From contig JANTFQ010000003.1 of NCBI GenBank assembly GCA_024763405.1, positions 1 to 23,273 of the forward strand: a stretch of DNA of 23,273 bases. The letters are read 5' to 3'. The notes under the pieces were generated by a model that saw only the letters and a list, made by a program, of their open reading frames with translations, had not been told where the DNA came from and searched no databases. Below, one piece after another: positions 8,432-15,074 of the stretch. The position numbers were made by a program, and so were the translations under genes. The stretch is from Calditrichaceae bacterium (GTDB taxonomy: Bacteria; Calditrichota; Calditrichia; Calditrichales; Calditrichaceae). How positions within the stretch are numbered: position 1 is the stretch's first letter; each line of letters opens with the position of its first letter.

Positions 8432-9832
8432 TTATTGGTTGTATTCCAGATGTTTTTTTAGGGAATCGATCTGCTGACGGAAAACAGGGTCGGCCTTTAT
8501 CGTTTTGGCAACGCTTTCGATAGCGTGAATGACGGTGGAATGATCCCGTCCGCCAAAATGAAGCCCGATGGTTACCAGCGAATGGCTGGTTAGTTGTTTG
8601 GCCAGATACATCGCTGCCTGCCGGGCGCGTACCACATCTTTGCGCCGGGTTTTTGCCCGTAATTGATCGTCGGGAATATCAAACAGTTTCGCCGTGTGTT
8701 CCATTATTGTTTCGATGGTCAGGATGGAACGATCCGGTTTGGCGATCTCGGAAACGATGGAACGGGCCAGTTCGAGGCTGGGTTCTGCCGAGGTAAAGGT
8801 GACCTGGGCCATAATTTTTGTAAGGGCGCCTTCGAGTTCACGTACGTTGTCCATCAGGTTTACCGCCAGGTATTCTAAAATTTCACCGGGGATGATCAGG
8901 CCGCTTTCATCACATTTATTGCGCAGAATGGCGAGACGGGTTTCAAAATCGGGTGGCTGAATATCGACAATCAGGCCCCATTTAAAGCGGGAAATCAGCC
9001 GCTCTTCGAGCCCTTTTAATTCGTTAATCGGCCGGTCGGAGGTAAGCACGATTTGTTTGCCGTTTTGGTGTAAATCATTAAACGTGTGAAAAAATTCTTC
9101 CTGTGTTTTTCCTTTATTGGAAAAAAACTGAATATCGTCTAATAGTAAAATATCCCCGGAACGATAAAAGGCGGAAAAATCAGAAACCTTATTCTGCTGA
9201 ATGGAGGTAATGAAATGTGTTGTAAAGGTTTCGCTGGAAGCATAGAATACTTTAGTTCCGGGTTTTCTTTTAATGGCCAGATTGCCGATGGCCTGAATTA
9301 AATGTGTTTTACCAAGGCCGGTCCCCCCGTATACGATTAGGGGATTATAGTTGGTTTTTCCCGGTGAATCGGCTACGGCTCTTGCGGCAGCCTGGGCAAA
9401 ATTGTTATTATCGCCCACAATAAAATTGTCGAAGGTGTAGCGCTCATTTATACGGGAATAAAATGGGGATGCGATGTTTTTTTTCGGTTCTGCTTTTGGA
9501 AGCGCTTTTTCCTGCTGCCAGTCTTGTTGATTCTGATAAGGCGAGTCGGGAATGGAAGAATCTTTAATCTGGTAGCGCAATCCCATACTCTCACCAAGAG
9601 TTTGGGCTAGGGCGTCTTTGACCAGTTTACTGTAATGATTGTCAATCCATTCACAGAAAAAACGATTAGGAACTAAAATTTTAATATGGTTCTTTTCGAA
9701 TGCCAACCCTTTGGTAGGGGCAAACCAGGTGTTATAGCTGCGGATATTGATATTCTTCTTGAGGATTTCCTGTACTTCTTTCCAGACGATTTCAGGAGTA
9801 GAGATGAGCTCTTCAGCCAGATTTGAATCCAT
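8432..9832 (-). CDS. dnaA: Chromosomal replication initiator protein DnaA
   Basis: A 466-aa replication initiator that binds DnaA boxes and melts the origin. Domain I (about 14-90) is followed by a short linker (about 91-125). The AAA+ domain III has Walker A GGTGLGKT at 169-176, Walker B LLLDDIQF at 229-236, sensor 1 TSDRP at 264-268 and box VII LEERLISRF at 275-283. Domain IV has the DnaA signature HFGGRDHSTVIHA around 425-437. Length and all key residues are normal. GAGGA sits just upstream of the ATG. dnaN is not next to it; the downstream neighbour is convergent nfo and the upstream gap carries perfect DnaA boxes, which suggests autoregulation and possibly the origin. Confidence 0.98.
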   Translation of the reverse strand: MDSNLAEELISTPEIVWKEVQEILKKNINIRSYNTWFAPTKGLAFEKNHIKILVPNRFFCEWIDNHYSKLVKDALAQTLGESMGLRYQIKDSSIPDSPYQNQQDWQQEKALPKAEPKKNIASPFYSRINERYTFDNFIVGDNNNFAQAAARAVADSPGKTNYNPLIVYGGTGLGKTHLIQAIGNLAIKRKPGTKVFYASSETFTTHFITSIQQNKVSDFSAFYRSGDILLLDDIQFFSNKGKTQEEFFHTFNDLHQNGKQIVLTSDRPINELKGLEERLISRFKWGLIVDIQPPDFETRLAILRNKCDESGLIIPGEILEYLAVNLMDNVRELEGALTKIMAQVTFTSAEPSLELARSIVSEIAKPDRSILTIETIMEHTAKLFDIPDDQLRAKTRRKDVVRARQAAMYLAKQLTSHSLVTIGLHFGGRDHSTVIHAIESVAKTIKADPVFRQQIDSLKKHLEYNQ

Positions 9833-9856
9833 TAATATTCCTCGGTGTTTAGCCGT

Positions 9857-9865
9857 TTATCCACA
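9857..9865 (+). promoter_or_regulatory. DnaA box TTATCCACA (dnaA proximal)
   Basis: A perfect match to the R-box consensus, 25 nt upstream of the dnaA start codon, where bound DnaA could repress dnaA transcription or translation initiation. Confidence 0.7.
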
Positions 9866-10040
9866 AATTACAAAGATTAACTTCAATAAAAAAACAGACT
9901 TACCCACTATATCGGCCAATATAAAAAGGCTGATTTAAAAGATTTAATTAGTTGTTAATTAAGGATTTGCGGCGCCTTTCCCGGGATTTGGCAAGAGGTC
10001 AAATTTTACCGGGGTTGTGCGGGATGTGAATAGATCGTTG

Positions 10041-10060
10041 TTATCCACAGCTTATCCACA
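10041..10060 (+). promoter_or_regulatory. Paired DnaA boxes (two TTATCCACA, 11-nt period)
   Basis: Two identical perfect boxes lie at 10041-10049 and 10052-10060 with a 2-nt spacer, same orientation and one helical turn apart. This fits cooperative DnaA binding. They directly border the AT-rich tract to the right. Confidence 0.75.
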
Positions 10061-10172
10061 ATCATGTTTTAGTGTTAATTCAAGTTCAATATTGTTTTCA
10101 TAAAATGCAAGTAATGAAACAATTTTTTTTGCTTGTTTTGCGTATTTATTTAAAAATATTTTAAATAGATGC

Positions 10173-10188
10173 TGTTCCACGTTTCACA
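10173..10188. promoter_or_regulatory. parS-like sequence (degenerate)
   Basis: TGTTCCACGTTTCACA matches the ParB site consensus TGTTCCACGTGGAACA at 13 of 16 positions. The left half is exact and the mismatches fall at positions 11-13. Its location beside dnaA and the DnaA boxes is where parS sites usually lie. The broken symmetry makes this only a weak candidate. Confidence 0.25.
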
Positions 10189-10197
10189 GTAGCTTAC

Positions 10198-10228
10198 TTG
10201 ACATTAAAATAGCACTGTACTAATTTTG
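10198..10228 (+). promoter_or_regulatory. Promoter of the ridA operon
   Basis: TTGACA at 10198-10203 is a perfect -35. After it comes TAATTTTG at 10221-10228, which matches the Bacteroidetes -7 box TAnnTTTG exactly, with 20 nt between the TTG and the box (19-21 expected). As an E. coli-type -10 the TAATTT is poor despite the 17-nt spacing. The inferred start is about 10235, giving a leader of about 20 nt that contains GGAAGGA before the ridA ATG. Confidence 0.6.
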
Positions 10229-10255
10229 ATTTTTAACAAAATGGGAAGGAAATCA

Positions 10256-10639
10256 ATGCTGGGTAAGAAAATTTACACCAAACAAGCGCCCGAACCAATT
10301 GGCCCCTATTCACAGGCGGTGGAAGCAAATGGTTTTATATTTACTTCCGGTCAGATTGCCATTAATCCAGAAACTGGCAATTTGCTTACAGGCAATGCTG
10401 CCGAACAAGTCCGTCTGGTGATTCAAAATTTAAAAGCGGTTTTAGAATCCGGGGGAAGCAGCCTGAATAATGTAGTCAAGACGACCATTTTCCTTAAAGA
10501 TATGGAAGATTTTGGAGCCGTGAATGAAGTGTATGCCGAGTTTTTTGGAGAAGGACTTCCCGCACGTTCAACCGTAGAAGTGAGTCGTTTGCCAAAAGAT
10601 GTGCTGGTAGAGATTGACTGTATTGCGGCAAAACGGTAA
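10256..10639 (+). CDS. ridA: RidA family enamine/imine deaminase
   Basis: A 127-aa member of the Rid/YjgF/YER057c family, which hydrolyses reactive 2-aminoacrylate-type enamines or imines released by PLP enzymes. Family features are IGPYSQAV (15-22), the SGQIAINPETG loop (31-41), the catalytic arginine R104 in LPARSTVEV, and E119 in VLVEIDCIA. Length is exactly typical. I chose the ATG at 10256 because GGAAGGA at 10244-10250 is well spaced and the next residues match the family start; an upstream TTG at 10226 lies within the promoter. It is the first gene of a tight run with a lipid kinase and envelope proteins, an unusual pairing that suggests only shared expression. Confidence 0.95.
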   Translation: MLGKKIYTKQAPEPIGPYSQAVEANGFIFTSGQIAINPETGNLLTGNAAEQVRLVIQNLKAVLESGGSSLNNVVKTTIFLKDMEDFGAVNEVYAEFFGEGLPARSTVEVSRLPKDVLVEIDCIAAKR

Positions 10640-10643
10640 CCGG

Positions 10644-11522
10644 GTGACCGCGCTGAATTACTATTTTATCGTCAATCCGGCATCTGGCAGGGGAAAGGGT
10701 GCTGCTTTCGGAAAACGGTTGGAGGGCAAGCTTTCCCGTCTGAAACTCGATTACGGGCTTGTATACACCGAAAAGCCCATGCATGCCCGAGAACTTGCAG
10801 CCCGGGCTGCAGATAAATACGACGTTATTGTCGCCGTAGGCGGTGATGGTACCTTGCAGGAAATTCTGAACGGAATGATCGGTTCGCCGGCAGCTCTGGG
10901 AATTTTACCGGTTGGCAGCGGAAATGATTTTGTTCGTGCTGTTCCCATTCCATTGGAGATGGAAAAATCGCTCGCGCTTTTACTACAAAATAAACGCAGA
11001 AGAATTGATCTGGCAAAAGTAAATGACCGGATTTATCACAACGGGGTTGGGGTTGGTTTTGACGCCTGGGCCGTGCATACGGGAAACCAGGTAACCCGAC
11101 TCCGCGGAAACGCCATTTATTTATATGCTGTCCTGCACACCCTGGCCCATTTTAAACCGCAGGAAGTAGAACTGTCCTTTAACGGCAAAACGTTTACAAA
11201 AAATTATTTTTTAATGACTATCGCGAACGGGGTTGCACTGGGCGGCGGATTTTACCTGACTCCGGACGCTGAAATTGACGACGGCTTACTTGACCTCTGT
11301 CTGGTACAGAATATGCCGAAACTGTCCATAATCAAAAATCTGCTCAAAGTGTACAGCGGGAAACATAAAGAAGACCCCCGCGTAGAAATGGTACGAACCC
11401 GGAAGATCACAATCCGTTCGGAAAATGGATTTGCTGTTCATGCCGATGGCGAACTTCTTTCACTGAATATGAAAGAATTGCAGATTGAAATTTTACCAAA
11501 AAGCATAGAATTAATTTGTTAA
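10644..11522 (+). CDS. Diacylglycerol kinase family lipid kinase (YegS/DgkB-like)
   Basis: About 293 aa. It is predicted to phosphorylate a lipid (diacylglycerol, sphingoid base or similar) with ATP at the inner face of the membrane. The nucleotide motifs are YFIVNPASGRGKG near the N-terminus, VGGDGTLQEILNG (GGDGT at about 66-70) and GILPVGSGNDFVR (about 86-98). The C-terminal beta-domain includes GGGFYLTPDAEIDDGLLDL and HADGE, which are typical of the family. I chose GTG 10644, 4 nt after the ridA stop, because it places YYFIVNPASG near residue 5 as usual; a TTG at 10614 lies inside ridA. The next gene overlaps its end by 7 nt. The lipid substrate cannot be told from the sequence. Confidence 0.92.
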   Translation: MTALNYYFIVNPASGRGKGAAFGKRLEGKLSRLKLDYGLVYTEKPMHARELAARAADKYDVIVAVGGDGTLQEILNGMIGSPAALGILPVGSGNDFVRAVPIPLEMEKSLALLLQNKRRRIDLAKVNDRIYHNGVGVGFDAWAVHTGNQVTRLRGNAIYLYAVLHTLAHFKPQEVELSFNGKTFTKNYFLMTIANGVALGGGFYLTPDAEIDDGLLDLCLVQNMPKLSIIKNLLKVYSGKHKEDPRVEMVRTRKITIRSENGFAVHADGELLSLNMKELQIEILPKSIELIC

Positions 11523-12259
11523 AAATTTATAAACATTTGATCACCGTAACCGGATTTGTTCTGGTATTGTGGCTAATACCCATAAAAGCGGAAGCACAGG
11601 ATGTCTCGATAGGGGATACAACCGTACATCCTTCCGGCAGCGCACAAATCATCAAATCTCTTTTTGTACCGGGCTGGGGACAGGTGAACCAGGAGCGGCT
11701 TTCGGAGTCGCTGTTTTTTTATTTTTCAACCACTGTTTATTATTACAGAACTATTTTTCATTATTATCATTTTAAGGAAAATAATTCTCCGCGGCATAAA
11801 AACTTATTTAAGATAAATTTATACGCCGCTTTGTTTTTGCACAGCTTAAATGTAATGGATGCCGCAACCCATACAAACAGCCGGGGTTGGCAGGGCGGTT
11901 TGCTCAGTGACAAACCGTTAAAATCGCCTTGGGGCGCTGTTTCGCGTTCGGCTATGCTGCCGGGTTGGGGACAGCTTTATAACGGTTCCTACTGGAAAGC
12001 GGCCGGTTATTTTTTAACCGATTCTTATTTAATCTACAAAATCAGGGAAGCTGATGTCGCTTATCACCGGGACGGGGGGAGCGCTTTACGTGAAGAACGT
12101 TCCCGTTACAGTTGGTATTTTGGCATCGCTTATTTAATGACCATGGCCGACGCATACGCAGGCGCCTATTTGTATAAATTTGAGAAAGCCCTGAAAATGA
12201 CGATTATGCCTATTATTGAAAAAGATAAGCTGGCATTGGAGCTCTATGTCCGTTTTTAA
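11516..12259 (+). CDS. DUF5683-like envelope protein with internal duplication
   Basis: A 247-aa protein with an N-terminal signal peptide (hydrophobic 8-22, likely cleavage near AEA-QD, 25-28). Two repeats follow. The first has SLFVPGWGQVNQER (48-61), then an aromatic stretch and LNVMDAATH; the second has SAMLPGWGQLYNGSYWKAAGYF (145-166), then a charged stretch and LMTMADAYAGAYL. The PGWGQ(x)Y motif is typical of DUF5683 proteins of Bacteroidetes and relatives. The C-terminus ends in a beta-strand-like LELYVRF, so outer-membrane association is possible. The start is a TTG overlapping the lipid kinase stop (7 nt); no strong ribosome site is seen, so coupling is likely. It overlaps the next gene by 14 nt. 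Function unknown. Confidence 0.75.
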   Translation: MLKIYKHLITVTGFVLVLWLIPIKAEAQDVSIGDTTVHPSGSAQIIKSLFVPGWGQVNQERLSESLFFYFSTTVYYYRTIFHYYHFKENNSPRHKNLFKINLYAALFLHSLNVMDAATHTNSRGWQGGLLSDKPLKSPWGAVSRSAMLPGWGQLYNGSYWKAAGYFLTDSYLIYKIREADVAYHRDGGSALREERSRYSWYFGIAYLMTMADAYAGAYLYKFEKALKMTIMPIIEKDKLALELYVRF

Positions 12260-12623
12260 AGTACTTGTTTTTTTCGTACTGTTTTTTTCGTTCGTACCGG
12301 CAACAGCGGGTGGCTTTAGGCTGCTGCCCGATTCGCTTCATTCACAAACGGAAGAAAATGCAGATAGCTGGCTGGGGGTGGATAAAGCGCTGCATGTAAC
12401 GGGAAGCATGATTGTGATGGCCGCGATCAGTATCAATTTACAGCGCCAGGCTGCTTATTCAAGGCCAAAAGCCCTCCGTGTTGGATTCGGATTTACCTTT
12501 GCCCTGGGAACGGCCAAAGAAATTTGGGACGGTTCCAAAGCCGATAATTATTTTTCGTATAAAGATCTAACGGCAAATATAATCGGCGCCTGTCTCGGGG
12601 CGTTTTTAGCAGGCCAGGATTAA
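12246..12623 (+). CDS. YfiM/DUF2279-like small exported protein
   Basis: A 125-aa protein with a hydrophobic export signal (about 4-18, ending PATAGG). The rest shows the pattern VDKALHVTGS (45-54), ALGTAKEIWDG (87-96) and YFSYKDLTANIIGACLG (102-118). That is the D-K-H, KE-x-x-D and FS-x-x-DL-x-A arrangement I associate with YfiM/DUF2279 and VanZ-like small membrane proteins. Two hydrophobic helices (about 52-63 and 109-122) flank the polar motifs. I chose ATG 12246 because GGAG at 12238-12241 precedes it at good spacing. The gene overlaps the 3' end of the DUF5683-like gene in another frame, so the two are coupled. Role unknown, likely at the cell envelope. Confidence 0.7.
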   Translation: MSVFKVLVFFVLFFSFVPATAGGFRLLPDSLHSQTEENADSWLGVDKALHVTGSMIVMAAISINLQRQAAYSRPKALRVGFGFTFALGTAKEIWDGSKADNYFSYKDLTANIIGACLGAFLAGQD

Positions 12624-12625
12624 AG

Positions 12626-13681
12626 ATGGAAAAAAAGCTATTTCATTACAGCGGCATTATCCATGCGCATTCTACCTATAGTGACGGGCAGAAATCCATC
12701 CCGGAGATTGCTGCCATCGCCGATGAGTTGAAGGCCGATTTCCTGCTGATGAGCGACCACAATACGCTGCAGCCAAAACTGGACGGACTGGAAGGCTGGT
12801 ACGGAAATACCCTCGTGGGTATCGGCAGTGAACTGAATGATAAGGATGATAAGAATCATTACCTGGCATTTAATATAGAAAAACCGGTTAATCATAAGGT
12901 ACCGGCCAGTGAATATGTGTGTAAAGTGCGGGAGCAGGGCGGCTTTGGTATTATTGCCCATCCGGATGAAACGCGGGCGCATATCCAGGCATATCCTCCC
13001 TATCCATGGACCCTGTGGGATTCGGACTGTTACGATGGTATTGAAATTTGGAACCAGATGTCTGAATGGATGGAAGGACTCACCCATTTTAACAAGTTTT
13101 GGCGGGCGATGCATCCGCGGCGATCGATTCTTTCGCCTAAAAAGAAAACACTGTCCCGCTGGGATGAGGGAAATTTAAAACGCAAGATTACCGGTGTCGG
13201 CGGTGTGGACGCGCATGGTCACATCCACCGAATGCTGGGTATGTTCTCCGTGCGTATTTTTCGTTATAAGGTTTCGTTTAGAACCATTCGGACACATATT
13301 TTGAGCGAACAGGAACTCCTAAAAGACGATTACAGGAAAGCGCTTCAAATTGTTTATAAGGCGATCAAAGAAGCACAGTGTTTCGTTTCCCACAGCTATC
13401 TTGGCAATGCATCAGCCTTTCGCTTCTGGGCGGAAAACGAATCCGCTGTTGTTCAGATGGGCGGTACGCTTCAATTGGATGCCGATACCCATTTAAAGGT
13501 GATGAATCCCGAAAAAGCAGAAACCCGTTTAATTCATAATGGAAAAGAAACCATTCGTGAAGAAGGTTCTGTACTAAAATTCAAGATTACCAAGCCGGGG
13601 ATTTACCGGGTGGAAATTCGGAAAAGCGGGAAAGCCTGGATTTTTTCAAATCATATCCGGATTGGCGTGACTTCCAGATGA
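12626..13681 (+). CDS. PHP-domain metal-dependent phosphoesterase
   Basis: A 351-aa protein whose N-terminal ~210 residues are a PHP domain. Metal-site motifs are HAHSTYSDG (H13, H15, D20), SDHN (D44, H45), GSELN (E69), IIAHPDE (H112) and GVDAHGH (D195, H197), so the trinuclear metal centre looks complete. The IEIWNQMSEW segment (139-148) is usual for standalone PHP proteins. Residues ~270-351 form a beta-rich tail ending in GKAWIFSNHIRI, as in related PHP proteins with a C-terminal sandwich. The substrate is unknown; relatives include histidinol-phosphatase-like and nucleotide phosphoesterases. It lacks a signal peptide. It starts 2 nt after the YfiM-like stop and is probably the last gene of the ridA run. 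Confidence 0.88.
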   Translation: MEKKLFHYSGIIHAHSTYSDGQKSIPEIAAIADELKADFLLMSDHNTLQPKLDGLEGWYGNTLVGIGSELNDKDDKNHYLAFNIEKPVNHKVPASEYVCKVREQGGFGIIAHPDETRAHIQAYPPYPWTLWDSDCYDGIEIWNQMSEWMEGLTHFNKFWRAMHPRRSILSPKKKTLSRWDEGNLKRKITGVGGVDAHGHIHRMLGMFSVRIFRYKVSFRTIRTHILSEQELLKDDYRKALQIVYKAIKEAQCFVSHSYLGNASAFRFWAENESAVVQMGGTLQLDADTHLKVMNPEKAETRLIHNGKETIREEGSVLKFKITKPGIYRVEIRKSGKAWIFSNHIRIGVTSR

Positions 13682-13760
13682 TAAAATATTTTCTCCCGTG
13701 TTGTGTACTAAATACAAATTTTGCTTTTAAAGAAAAATTGCTGTAAGAGGAGGATTCCAA

Positions 13761-14057
13761 ATGACATCTTCGATAGGAGCAATAATTGCCTCGAAAAATC
13801 GCCGGAAAATTATCAGCGCGTTTAAAAAAGCAGGAGCAGTCTCTCCGGAAAATGCAAAAACGCTGGAAGTAATAGGTCTTAGTGAAAGTGTAATGTTTAA
13901 AATTCAAAAAATGCGTGGTATCATAGTTGAGTCTGATGCAAAACGTTTTTATCTGGATGAAAATCAAGAGGCGAAATCCAGACGTATACGCTTACTGATT
14001 TTATCCGTCGGTATTATTGTGATAATGATACTCTTTTTTATATCTAATTCGTATTAG
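13761..14057 (+). CDS. Small single-TM protein of unknown function
   Basis: A 98-aa protein with no family I recognise. The N-terminal ~65 residues are basic and helical: an ...RRKIISAFKKAGAVSPENAKTLEVIGL segment, then a short helix and MRGIIVESDAKRFYLDE. This looks like a small helix-turn-helix or winged-helix remnant, as judged by eye. Residues about 77-95 form one strong TM helix, with KSRRIR before it, so the N-terminal part should be cytoplasmic. A very good ribosome site, AGAGGAGGA (13746-13754), precedes the ATG and supports a real, well-translated gene. It lies alone between the PHP and UbiA genes. It could be a membrane-tethered regulator or an accessory subunit, but nothing proves either. 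Confidence 0.75.
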   Translation: MTSSIGAIIASKNRRKIISAFKKAGAVSPENAKTLEVIGLSESVMFKIQKMRGIIVESDAKRFYLDENQEAKSRRIRLLILSVGIIVIMILFFISNSY

Positions 14058-14109
14058 AAATAGTGTACTCGTAACCGGGACGGCAAAGCAGAAATGAAAC
14101 AAAATTAAG

Positions 14110-15057
14110 ATGAAACAAACTTTTTTAGAAAAACTGGACTATTTTTTTGTTCTGCGTCCCATGCTATTTTTCCCTGGCTGGACAACGCTGCTGGCAGGTT
14201 ACCTGATTTTGGATAAGGAATCCCTCTTTTTTAATCTGTCTCAAATAAAGGATATCTCTTTTTGGAACATTACATTACTGCTGCTGCTTTCCGCGGCGGC
14301 AATGGGCGCCAGTTTTTTACTCAATCAGTTAAAAGATATCGAAAGTGACCTGGAAAATAAAAAACTGTTCATCATCTCCGAAGGCTATATTTCCAAACGA
14401 ATGGCCATAGTGGAAACAGGGATTTTAGTCGTACTTGCCCTGGGCTTATCGGTACTGTTTTCGTGGACCGTCGTTTGGCTGACCGCCGGTTTTATCGTGC
14501 TAACCGGGTATTTATATAATTTTAAACCGTTTGCTTTAAAAGACGCGCCCTTCTCCAGTTTGATCGCCAACAGTCTGATGGGCTGGTTTGCCTTTGCCCT
14601 GGGCTGGGCGGCTGTAAATAATCTGAGTTGGTATATTGTTTTAAATGCTTTGCCTTATCTGTTTTTAAATACAGCGCTCTATTTTTTTACAACGCTGCCC
14701 GATGCGGAAGGAGACCGTAAAAGCGGAAAAAACACCATTGCCGTCCGATATGGAACCCAGCTGACCATTCGCCTGGCGTTTCTACTATTTGTGTTTAGTA
14801 TTTTGGCTGCCTTTCTGCTTAAGGATCATATGATCCTGCTGATACTTATTCTTTCCGCACCCTTCTTTATCAGCACAATATGGAATTATTCAGTGGGCGC
14901 TGCCGTTCGAACTACTAAATTTGTAATTTTATTTTTTGCAGCGGCGATCTGTTTTAAAATACCCGTTTTCCTTATATTGATGCTCGCTGGTTTTTTTGGA
15001 ACCCGCTGGTATTTTAAAAAACGATTTAATTATGATTATCCAAATTTTAAGAAATAG
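14110..15057 (+). CDS. UbiA family prenyltransferase
   Basis: A 315-aa integral membrane enzyme with about eight to nine hydrophobic segments, joining a prenyl diphosphate to an acceptor. The first aspartate-rich motif is N72xxxD76xxxD80 (NQLKDIESD), and the second is DAEGDRKSG (D198-G206), followed by KNTIAVRYG, which is the usual DxxGD-x-x-x-G continuation. The tyrosine-containing YLYNFKP at 134-140 also fits. The acceptor (quinone ring, heme, chlorophyll-type or glycerol phosphate) is not decided by the sequence; the NQ in place of ND in motif 1 suggests it is not a classical UbiA/MenA orthologue. A short 17-nt gap separates it from ftsY. There is no good ribosome site before ATG 14110. 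Confidence 0.9.
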   Translation: MKQTFLEKLDYFFVLRPMLFFPGWTTLLAGYLILDKESLFFNLSQIKDISFWNITLLLLLSAAAMGASFLLNQLKDIESDLENKKLFIISEGYISKRMAIVETGILVVLALGLSVLFSWTVVWLTAGFIVLTGYLYNFKPFALKDAPFSSLIANSLMGWFAFALGWAAVNNLSWYIVLNALPYLFLNTALYFFTTLPDAEGDRKSGKNTIAVRYGTQLTIRLAFLLFVFSILAAFLLKDHMILLILILSAPFFISTIWNYSVGAAVRTTKFVILFFAAAICFKIPVFLILMLAGFFGTRWYFKKRFNYDYPNFKK

Positions 15058-15074
15058 ACAGGAGTTTAATCGAA

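Larger units (their letters stand above)
9833..10197. other. Candidate oriC / dnaA upstream control region
   Basis: This gene-free gap (423 nt to the ridA start) separates divergent dnaA and ridA. It holds three exact TTATCCACA boxes on the + strand, at 9857-9865, 10041-10049 and 10052-10060. The latter two are direct repeats 11 nt apart, one helical turn. Weaker candidates are TTACCCACT at 9900-9908 and TGTGAATAG at 10025-10033 (minus sense). Immediately right of the paired boxes is a strongly AT-rich tract (about 10061-10170) suitable as an unwinding element. No clear DnaA-trio array was recognised. Against an origin, pnp and its operon at the left would be transcribed toward it. The boxes may instead only autoregulate dnaA. 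Confidence 0.55.

Noticed and set aside
10226..10255. TTG start for ridA.
   Set aside because: It lies within the promoter -7 box; ATG 10256 has GGAAGGA upstream and gives the normal 127-aa length.
10614..10643. TTG start for the lipid kinase inside ridA.
   Set aside because: It adds residues unlike the family; GTG 10644 just after the ridA stop fits the usual N-terminus.
12638..13114. 158-aa open frame antisense to the PHP gene.
   Set aside because: Shadow of a well-supported enzyme gene; its composition is a mirror of the PHP codons.
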